Program-made: the position numbers and the translations under genes | Notes under the pieces: model-generated | What the model saw: the letters and a program-made list of their open reading frames with translations, nothing else | Told to the model about the DNA's origin: nothing | The model's database searches: none | Shown: in pieces, positions 1 to 4,834 of the stretch | Layout of the letters: every line of letters begins with the position of its first letter | Position numbering within the stretch: the stretch's first letter is position 1 | Assembly: GCA_031267345.1 (NCBI GenBank) | Contig: JAIRZG010000123.1 | Coordinates: forward strand, 1 to 5,676 | Direction: 5' to 3' | Source of the DNA: Zoogloeaceae bacterium | GTDB taxonomy: Bacteria; Pseudomonadota; Gammaproteobacteria; Burkholderiales; Rhodocyclaceae | Length of the DNA stretch: 5,676 nt

Positions 1-786
1 GGAGAAGGATAGTCGGAATCGAAATGTACACAGGCGAACAGGATCAATAACAGGCCCGAAGCTGAAACGGCTTCCGGCAGCCAGCGGTGCGCAAGCGCGC
101 TTGCGCACCGCTGGGCAGGCTTGTACGCTGGGCAGGCTTGTACGCGCCAAGCTTAGGTATATAGCGGCAAGCGCACCGAGGAAAAGCTCCCATATACGCG
201 CTTGAGGGATGAAAAAAACGGAGCTTGAATCGCGCCATGAACTGCTGTCGGCGTATCTCAGGCTCCAGAGAGCACTGAGCAGAATGATCGCCGTAAATAG
301 TCCTTTCCGATATTTGCTGCGCCAGCAAAGGAAAGCGAGCAGTGGGAAGAAAAGGTAGAACTGTTCTTCCACACCCAGGCTCCAAGTGTGCAAGAGCGGC
401 ATTTCGTTCGCGGATGGCGCGAAATATCCAGTTTCACCACGAAACCAGAAGTTTGAAATAGATGCGAGTACCCATAGCAGGCTGCCAGAAAATTTTTCCA
501 ACTGATCAGGCAACAGCAAAAACCAGGCAAAAGGCAGGCAGCAGATGAGCATACAAAACAACGCTGGCAGAATACGTCGTGCCCGTCGCTCGTAAAATCG
601 GGTGAAACTGAAAGCGCCCGCGTCCAGTTCAGTGAGCAAAATACTGGTAATCAGGTAGCCGCTGATGACGAAAAACACATCTACGCCCACAAAGCCACCC
701 GGTATCCAGGAAGTCCCGCTATGGCAAACAACTACAGCGATTACGGCAATGGCTCTGAGTCCATCTATTTCACGTCGATAATGCAT
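1..786 (-). CDS. Acyltransferase 3 family membrane protein (OafA-like), frameshifted and cut by the window edge
   Basis: Members are multi-pass inner-membrane proteins that transfer acyl groups to surface sugars such as O-antigen. From the ATG at 786 the text begins MHYRREIDGLRAIAV and carries the family's R-X10-H motif (R11, H22). GGFVGVDVFFVISGYLI follows at about 30-46, then FYERRARRILPAL (64-76) and LLHTWSLGVEEQFYLFFPLL (131-150). The match holds to WELFLGALAAIYLSLAR near residue 215. After the 17-bp duplication and palindrome (81-144) this frame gives unrelated text. The next frame gives SGLLLILFACVHFDSDYP (about 57 down to 4), the expected next family block. The gene is therefore shifted by +1 there. 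The original frame stays open to the edge, so no stop is seen. No ribosome binding site precedes the ATG. GC content looks lower than in the operon, which hints at transfer. It may be a pseudogene, phase-variable, or a sequencing error. Confidence 0.8.
   Translation of the reverse strand, partial: MHYRREIDGLRAIAVIAVVVCHSGTSWIPGGFVGVDVFFVISGYLITSILLTELDAGAFSFTRFYERRARRILPALFCMLICCLPFAWFLLLPDQLEKFSGSLLWVLASISNFWFRGETGYFAPSANEMPLLHTWSLGVEEQFYLFFPLLAFLCWRSKYRKGLFTAIILLSALWSLRYADSSSWRDSSSVFFIPQARIWELFLGALAAIYLSLARTSLPSVQACPAVRKRACAPLAAGSRFSFGPVIDPVRLCTFRFRLSFS
81..114. repeat. Perfect 34-bp palindrome inside the acyltransferase gene
   Basis: The arm ccagcggtgcgcaagcg (81-97) is followed directly by its exact reverse complement (98-114), with no spacer. 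Its last four bases are the first four of the 17-bp tandem unit. Such a structure can extrude as a cruciform or stall replication, which favours slippage of the neighbouring duplication. It could also be an intragenic REP-like insertion or an inverted-duplication artefact. Confidence 0.95.
111..144. repeat. Exact 17-bp tandem duplication
   Basis: The unit ctgggcaggcttgtacg occurs at 111-127 and again, without a gap or mismatch, at 128-144. It lies inside the acyltransferase coding region, and 17 is not a multiple of three, so each gain or loss of a unit changes the frame. Reading the gene with zero or three copies joins the upstream and downstream homologous blocks with no stop codon; one or two copies do not. 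Confidence 0.95.
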
Positions 787-817
787 TGCATTGATATGGA
801 TGTTCAACAAAACAGTA

Positions 818-823
818 ATTTTA
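818..823 (-). promoter_or_regulatory. Weak candidate -10 element for the acyltransferase gene
   Basis: The minus strand reads TAAAAT about 31 nt upstream of the acyltransferase ATG, within the only AT-rich patch of the intergenic region. No good -35 hexamer is seen at 16-18 nt spacing. This is offered only as the best local candidate. Confidence 0.25.
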
Positions 824-930
824 CATGAAAGCGGTGGTTTGTTTGGCAGCGATGGGGCAGGATCCAGGGCAATCGCATGATGTCCTCAGCTATGGGATTC
901 ATTGGACGGGGCAAGGTCAGGCGTGGTTCT

Positions 931-957
931 GTAGGGGCGACTACAAGTCGCCCCTAC
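931..957. repeat. Perfect 12-bp inverted repeat with 3-nt loop
   Basis: The arm gtaggggcgact (931-942) and its exact reverse complement agtcgcccctac (946-957) flank the loop aca. The core TAGGGGCGA...TCGCCCCTA resembles short palindromic elements scattered through intergenic regions of many bacterial genomes. A dispersed REP- or MITE-like unit is likely, but no second copy lies in this window. Confidence 0.75.
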
Positions 958-979
958 GTTACCCTCTTCAAACCCTTGC

Positions 980-1002
980 CCCTCTCCCACAAGAGGAGAG
1001 GG
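980..1002. repeat. Imperfectly symmetric hairpin, 8-bp stem
   Basis: The arm ccctctcc (980-987) pairs with ggagaggg (995-1002) around a 7-nt loop. The same CCTCTCCC...GGAGAGGG style is common among intergenic repeats of GC-rich proteobacteria. No gene overlaps it. Confidence 0.6.
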
Positions 1003-1039
1003 AGTAAAAAGTGGGAGCGGGTTGAGCGGCGGGCAGTTC

Positions 1040-1150
1040 TCCCCCCCCCTTCAAGGGGAGGCCGGGGTGGGGATGGGGTTTAGCGGACAGAAGGAAGTAA
1101 GCACCCTGCCTCCCGCCGGAACCCCATCCCTTCCCCCTGAAGGGGAAGGG
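1040..1150. repeat. Pair of inverted G/C-rich dispersed repeat units
   Basis: Two related units face each other. The left one has a small CCCCTT/AAGGGG hairpin (1046-1058) followed by a G-rich tail ending gggatggggtt (1070-1080). The right one has the exact reverse complement aaccccatccc (1120-1130), followed by a 9-bp hairpin (1128-1136 with 1142-1150, loop about 5 nt). Units of the form hairpin plus GGGGTGGGGATGGGGTT are a familiar intergenic repeat style in several proteobacteria. Here the inverted pair could fold into one long stem. It lies just after the operon's last stop codon, so it might protect or end the transcript, but no T tract follows. Confidence 0.7.
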
Positions 1151-1214
1151 GGTGCGGCGGGATTTTGCCGGGCATCCTGTGCGCGGAGGGTCAGGGATGG
1201 ACAGTCCCTCCCCT

Positions 1215-1886
1215 TCATTCACGCTCCGATCCCAAATCCTCAATCTTTGATCCCTGCTCCCCCTGATGCCGGAGAAATTCCGCGATATGGGTATGCCGGT
1301 TTTCCAGCGCCCAGTCCAGGGCGGTTTTGCCGCGATCGGTTTGCAGGTGGATGTTGGCGCGGGCGGCGACGAGACGTTGGACGATGGCGAGATAGCCGCC
1401 GCGCGCCGCCATCATCAGGGCAGTGACGCCGTTTTCGCTGGTCGCGTTCACGTTCGCGCCGTGGGCAAGCAGGTAATCCACCATCTGCGCGTGACCGTTG
1501 AAGGCGGCATAGGCCAGCGGCGGCCAGCCTTCGCTGTTGACCTGCGCGCCCGCTTCCACCAAACGCCGCGCCACGGCAAAACGTCCTTCCAGCGCGGCGA
1601 GCGACAACGCGGAATCGCCGTGCATGTTGCGCGCGTCCAGCTTGGCGCGTTCGGCGATAAACAGTTCCACCAGTTCCAGATAACCCGCGCGGGCGGCAAT
1701 CATCAACAGGGTGTTGCCTTCCATGTCGCTGGTATTGGCATCCATGCCTCGGTTGAGCAGCTCAATCACCGTGCCCTTGTCGCCCAGCTTGACGGCGATC
1801 ATCATATCGTCATAGACAGCGGCCTGGGCGTTCAAGGAAAAAATCAACACAAGCGTCGGCAACAGGGCGCGAAACAGGAAATTCAT
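1215..1886 (-). CDS. Exported ankyrin-repeat protein
   Basis: The 223-residue product starts with a Sec-type signal peptide: Met-Asn then Arg, a hydrophobic core around 7-18, and a likely cut after A20-Q21-A22. Five to six ankyrin repeats follow, roughly at 24-54, 56-87, 89-118, 120-148, 152-181 and a short capping repeat at 185-207. The recurring pattern is G-TAL-xAA-xGxxxxVxxLLxxGAxxN. A charged tail (about 208-223) ends the protein. Ankyrin domains bind other proteins, so a periplasmic partner-binding role is inferred; no catalytic motif is visible. The ATG at 1886 is chosen because it gives the signal peptide and overlaps the tatD stop by 4 nt (ATGA), implying translational coupling. A longer in-frame extension to 2354 only shadows tatD. 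This is the last gene of the operon, and a repeat-rich gap follows. Confidence 0.9.
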   Translation of the reverse strand: MNFLFRALLPTLVLIFSLNAQAAVYDDMMIAVKLGDKGTVIELLNRGMDANTSDMEGNTLLMIAARAGYLELVELFIAERAKLDARNMHGDSALSLAALEGRFAVARRLVEAGAQVNSEGWPPLAYAAFNGHAQMVDYLLAHGANVNATSENGVTALMMAARGGYLAIVQRLVAARANIHLQTDRGKTALDWALENRHTHIAEFLRHQGEQGSKIEDLGSERE

Positions 1887-2665
1887 GCGCGTATGGCCTC
1901 GCGGGTTTGGGGAAACAGAGTGAAAAAATTTTCGCTGCTGGCGGCGGCGACTTCGGCAAAGGTCATGTTGCGCAGACGAGCGACGGCTTCGGCGACAAAG
2001 CGAACGTAGGCGGGCTGGTTGGTCTGGCCGCGATGCGGCGCGGGCGCGAGATAGGGCGCGTCGGTCTCGACCAGAAGGCGCTCCAGCGGCATACACCGGG
2101 CGACTTCCTGCACCGCGCGCGCGTTCTTGAAGGTGACGATGCCGGAAAAGGAAATATAAAACCCCATTTCCAGCGCCTTTTGCGCCATGCTCCAGTCTTC
2201 GGAAAAACAGTGCAGGATGCCGCCGACCGCGCTCGCGTCCTCCTCCCGCAAAATGGCAAGAGTGTCGTCCGCCGCCTGACGGGTATGGATGACCAGCGGC
2301 TTGCCCGCCGCCCGCGCGGCGCGGATGTGCGTGCGAAAGCGGCGCCGTTGCCATTCGGGACGGTCTTTATGCCAATGGTAATCCAACCCCGTCTCGCCGA
2401 TGGCGATTACCTTTTCGTGCGCCGCCAGCGTCGCCAGCCGCGCTGCGTCCGGTTCTTCGACGTTATCATATTCGGGATGCAGGCCCACGCTGGCGAACAG
2501 ATGCGGATGATTTTCCGCCAGTGCCCGCACACGGGGGAAATCCGTCAGATTCACGCCGATGCACAACGCGCCCCGCACATCATGCACCCGCATATTCGCC
2601 AGCACCTGCGGCAACGTCTCCGCCAGTTCGGGGAAATCCAGATGGCAGTGCGAATCAACCAGCAT
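1883..2665 (-). CDS. TatD/YcfH family metal-dependent hydrolase (putative DNase)
   Basis: This is a TIM-barrel metallo-hydrolase of the TatD family. Members have metal-dependent DNase activity, and the exact cellular substrate of the YcfH-like branch beside holB/pilZ is unsettled. From the ATG at 2665 the 260-residue product has all expected metal ligands: HxH (H6, H8) in VDSHCHLD, E91 in GETGLDYH, H127 in VIHTR, H152 in LHCFS, and D202 in ETDAPYLAP. The length is typical (about 258-265). This ATG is chosen because the family normally begins MLVDSHCHLD. A TTG at 2677 would add four residues (three of them Pro). Neither start has a clear ribosome binding site, so translation may depend on re-initiation after pilZ, 25 nt upstream. 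The stop overlaps the next gene's start as ATGA. The gene could be named tatD or ycfH; the family is certain, the subfamily name is not. Confidence 0.94.
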   Translation of the reverse strand: MLVDSHCHLDFPELAETLPQVLANMRVHDVRGALCIGVNLTDFPRVRALAENHPHLFASVGLHPEYDNVEEPDAARLATLAAHEKVIAIGETGLDYHWHKDRPEWQRRRFRTHIRAARAAGKPLVIHTRQAADDTLAILREEDASAVGGILHCFSEDWSMAQKALEMGFYISFSGIVTFKNARAVQEVARCMPLERLLVETDAPYLAPAPHRGQTNQPAYVRFVAEAVARLRNMTFAEVAAASSENFFTLFPQTREAIRA

Positions 2666-2690
2666 CGGCGGCGGCAATGATGAGGAATGA

Positions 2691-3047
2691 TTAAAAGGTG
2701 TGACTGGAACGACTGGAACCCAGCGCCGACCCTAAAATGGCCTCGATTTTGCGCTTGGCTTCCAGACCGCTTTCGTCTTCATTGAAGTGAATGCCGATGC
2801 CCTGGGGGCGATTGTTCTGCGCGTCCACGGGCGTAATCCACACCACCTTGCCGACGATGGGCAGCTTGGCGGGATCATCCATCAGCGAGAGCAGCACAAA
2901 GACTTCATCGCCCAGCGCGTAGGCGCGGGAAGTGGGAATAAAAATCCCGCCGTTCTTCAGCTTGGGAATAAAGGCCATGTACAGGGCGGAGCGGGAATTA
3001 ATGTTGAGCGAAAGCACGGTGGGGCGCGCGGCGGGCTTGACGGACAT
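2691..3047 (-). CDS. pilZ: Type IV pilus assembly protein PilZ
   Basis: This is a small cytoplasmic PilZ-domain protein. In Pseudomonas and Xanthomonas the orthologue is needed for type IV pilus biogenesis and works with the PilB ATPase and FimX. The 118-residue length fits the family (about 117). Recognisable blocks are VLSLNINSRSALYMAFIP near 11-28, GGIFIPTSRAYALGDEVFVLLSLM near 33-56 (position only), KVVWITP near 67-73, GIGIHF near 83-88, and a C-terminal SHTF tail like the family's THTM. The RxxxR motif and the D/NxSxxG motif of c-di-GMP-binding PilZ domains are not evident. This matches the pilus-specific subgroup, which does not bind c-di-GMP itself. The ATG at 3047 has a strong GGAGGAG ribosome binding site 8 nt upstream, inside the end of holB, and only 5 nt separate the two genes. 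Confidence 0.93.
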   Translation of the reverse strand: MSVKPAARPTVLSLNINSRSALYMAFIPKLKNGGIFIPTSRAYALGDEVFVLLSLMDDPAKLPIVGKVVWITPVDAQNNRPQGIGIHFNEDESGLEAKRKIEAILGSALGSSRSSHTF

Positions 3048-3052
3048 AAGCT

Positions 3053-4147
3053 TTACTCCTCCAGAAACAGGGCGCGGTAATCAAGAAAAAACTGTTCGAG
3101 AAAAAGCCGCAGATTCAAGGGATGCGCGCTTTCCCGGCGCAGTTGCGACAACTGGCGATAAAAACGCGCCAGACGGGCAGTCTGGCTCTTTTTCGCCAAG
3201 GTCATGATTTTAGCGCGTTCTCCAAGATAAAAGCGGATGGGAAGATTTTGCGCCGCCAGATTGAGATCCACCAGCCACTTTTGCGCCCAATCCACCAACT
3301 GCGGCAAGGGGTTTTCACCCTTGACCGTTTTCAGGGTTTTTTCCAGTCGCGCGGCGGCAGGCAAGGCGTCCAGACACTCGCCGCGTTGCAGCGCCTCGGT
3401 AAGCTGTGGCTGCCAGTCGGCGGTTTTTTCGGCCAGTTGCAAGGCCAGAAGCGGCGCGCCGCCCGCCAGGGCCAGCCAGGTCGCGGCGTCGCGCAATCCG
3501 GCAGCCGCCAGAAACGCCTCGCCTTCCGCCACCACAGGCAGCGACAGGCGCAGGGTCTGGCAGCGACTCCGCAAGGTCGGGACAAGCCGCATGGGTTCGC
3601 TGGAAACGAGCAAAAACAGCGTGTTTTGCGGCGGCTCTTCCAGCATCTTCAAGAGCGCGTTCGCCGCCTCGCGGTTCAGGCGTTCCGCCGGATGAACCAG
3701 AATAACGCGCGATTTTTGCCGATGCGTGCCCACGCAAAGGAATTCATCAAGTTCGCGGATCTGGTCGATGGTAATCTGTTGCCCGCTACGCGCGGATTTT
3801 TCCTTGTCCGCCTTGTCGCCCGCGCCCTCCGCGCCCTCCGCGCCGCCCGCCTTGCCGCCCTTGCCGGATTTTTTATCTTCCTCCGCTTCTTCCACGCGCA
3901 AGGCCGCCGGTTGCAGCAGACGAAAATCAGGATGATTCCCCCTGGAAAACCAGCGACAGGCCGGACATTCGCCACAGGCCGCGCCTCCAGCTTGCGGCGT
4001 CTCGCAGAGCAGACTGGCGGCAAAGGCAAACGCCAAATCCAGCTTGCCCAGACCGCGCCCGCCGGAAAGCAGCAAGGCATGGGGCAGCCGCGCCCGCCAT
4101 TCCTGCAAGCGTCGCCAGCTTTCGGCGTGCAGCGCCTCGGCCTTCAT
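3053..4147 (-). CDS. holB: DNA polymerase III subunit delta' (clamp loader)
   Basis: Delta' is part of the clamp-loader complex that opens and places the beta sliding clamp on primed DNA. The 364-residue product shows a Walker A-like loop GGRGLGK at 29-35 and zinc-ligand cysteines C48, C58, C61 and C64 (CX9CX2CX2C, as in E. coli delta'). It also has VILVHPAERLNREAANALLKMLEEPP at about 148-173 (positions only approximate) and the SRC motif at 194-196. The C-terminal 150 residues form the less conserved helical collar domain. Residues 86-123 are a Lys/Glu/Gly/Ala-rich low-complexity insertion, including GAEGAEGAG, between the zinc module and the QQITIDQIREL segment. This makes the protein about 30 residues longer than E. 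coli delta' (334). The start overlaps the tmk stop by 4 nt, and only a weak ribosome binding site is seen, as expected for coupled translation. The last codons carry the ribosome binding site of pilZ. Confidence 0.95.
   Translation of the reverse strand: MKAEALHAESWRRLQEWRARLPHALLLSGGRGLGKLDLAFAFAASLLCETPQAGGAACGECPACRWFSRGNHPDFRLLQPAALRVEEAEEDKKSGKGGKAGGAEGAEGAGDKADKEKSARSGQQITIDQIRELDEFLCVGTHRQKSRVILVHPAERLNREAANALLKMLEEPPQNTLFLLVSSEPMRLVPTLRSRCQTLRLSLPVVAEGEAFLAAAGLRDAATWLALAGGAPLLALQLAEKTADWQPQLTEALQRGECLDALPAAARLEKTLKTVKGENPLPQLVDWAQKWLVDLNLAAQNLPIRFYLGERAKIMTLAKKSQTARLARFYRQLSQLRRESAHPLNLRLFLEQFFLDYRALFLEE
3056..3062 (-). promoter_or_regulatory. Ribosome binding site of pilZ inside the 3' end of holB
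   Basis: The minus strand reads GGAGGAG here, 8 nt before the pilZ ATG at 3047. The same bases encode the final Glu-Glu of HolB just before its TAA stop. A ribosome finishing holB would sit on this site, so pilZ can be read efficiently without its own promoter. Confidence 0.8.
3822..3844 (-). repeat. Short tandem repeat (9-bp unit) inside the holB linker
   Basis: The unit gcgccctcc occurs at 3822-3830 and again at 3831-3839, followed by a partial third copy, gcgcc. On the coding strand it encodes the repeated Gly-Ala-Glu of the HolB linker. The unit length is a multiple of three, so changes in copy number would preserve the frame and only lengthen or shorten a flexible linker. Confidence 0.75.
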
Positions 4148-4818
4148 GCCAGCCCCGTAAAAATATGCACCAGTTGCGCCCGCACTTCCGCAAGGCTCAA
4201 TTCGCCATTCAACACGCGGAAACGCTCCGGATGCTTGCCGGCGCGATCCAGATAGGCGTGACGCACCCGATCATGAAATTGCGCTTCTTCCTGCTCGAAG
4301 CGATCCAGATGCCGCCCCGCCCGCACAATGCGTTGCCGCGCCACTTCGCAGGGCACGTCAAACAGCAGGGTCAAATCCGGTTCGCAGGGCTGGCTGGCGC
4401 CTTCGCCATGCACCCAGCTTTCCAGCGTCTGCAAACGCCGCCGATCCACGCCCTTGCCGCCGCCCTGATAGGCAAAGCTGGCGTCCGAAAAACGGTCGCA
4501 AATCACCCACTCGCCCCGCGCCAGCGCGGGCGCAATCACTGCCGCCACATGTTCGCGGCGGGCGGCGAACATCAATAGCGCCTCTGTTTCCGGGTGCATG
4601 GTTTCCGACAACAAACTGGCGCGCAACTTTTCGCCCAGCGGCGTCCCGCCCGGCTCGCGCGTCAGCAGTACGCGCTTGCCGCGCGTGCGCATAAAATCGC
4701 CCAGCCAACTGACGTGACTGCTTTTGCCCGCGCCGTCTATGCCTTCCAGCGTAATGAATTTTCCACGCTTCACTGCACTGGCGTCAGGCGCGGGCGGGAC
4801 AAGGGAAGCAGACAGCAT
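4144..4818 (-). CDS. tmk: Thymidylate kinase (dTMP kinase)
   Basis: The cytoplasmic enzyme phosphorylates dTMP to dTDP with ATP, an essential step in dTTP supply. The 224-residue product is close to the usual 205-215, with about 15 extra N-terminal residues. Visible motifs are the P-loop LEGIDGAGKSS at 24-34 (Lys32), the dTMP-site TREPGGTPLG at 53-62, CDRFSDASFAYQGGGKG at 107-123, the LLFDVP strand at 151-156, and an Arg-rich LID region RAGRHLDRFEQEE at 166-178. The start at 4818 is preceded by GGAG five bases upstream. A GTG at residue 16 (before KRGKFITLEG) would match the compact family start but lacks that ribosome binding site. The stop overlaps the holB start as ATGA, which implies translational coupling. 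The longer in-frame extension to 5169 runs antiparallel through mltG coding sequence in another frame and is not real. Confidence 0.97.
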   Translation of the reverse strand: MLSASLVPPAPDASAVKRGKFITLEGIDGAGKSSHVSWLGDFMRTRGKRVLLTREPGGTPLGEKLRASLLSETMHPETEALLMFAARREHVAAVIAPALARGEWVICDRFSDASFAYQGGGKGVDRRRLQTLESWVHGEGASQPCEPDLTLLFDVPCEVARQRIVRAGRHLDRFEQEEAQFHDRVRHAYLDRAGKHPERFRVLNGELSLAEVRAQLVHIFTGLA

Positions 4819-4834
4819 AAAAACTCCGTTCGAT

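Larger units (their letters stand above)
787..1214. other. Repeat-rich intergenic region without a supported gene
   Basis: These 428 nt separate the ankyrin gene from the acyltransferase. Short open frames on both strands (for example 877-1083 plus, 968-1243 minus) translate to Pro/Gly/Arg-rich text with no family resemblance. They follow the palindromic repeats, so I do not call them. The stretch holds several inverted repeats (listed separately), no tRNA-like structure, and no clear U-tract terminator for the operon. Its left end must carry the upstream signals of the acyltransferase, where only a weak AT-rich -10-like site is seen. Confidence 0.8.

Noticed and set aside
44..385. Separate small minus-strand gene of 113 codons in the left part
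   Set aside because: It is another frame of the acyltransferase, which has continuous homology in its own frame through this stretch.
931..1150. CRISPR array
   Set aside because: The repeats are palindromes of different sequence without regular spacing or repeated spacer-length units.
1128..1150. Rho-independent terminator of the operon
   Set aside because: The 9-bp hairpin is strong, but no run of T follows it in the direction of transcription, so it is kept as a repeat only.
825..1243. Short genes in the intergenic gap on either strand
   Set aside because: Their translations follow the palindromic repeats (Pro/Gly/Arg-rich), with no convincing start signals or family similarity.
1887..2354. 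N-terminal extension of the ankyrin frame into tatD
   Set aside because: The added 156 residues only read tatD in another frame. The ATG at 1886 gives a proper signal peptide and the ATGA overlap.
1266..2680. Two plus-strand open frames (1266-2009 and 1907-2680) opposite ank and tatD
   Set aside because: They mirror well-supported minus-strand genes with complete motifs, and their translations are His/Arg/Gly-rich shadow text.
3122..4255. Long open frame (377 codons) on the plus strand opposite holB
   Set aside because: It lies antisense to a certain holB gene, is Arg/Gln-rich without family resemblance, and is what GC-rich coding sequence produces in an antisense frame.
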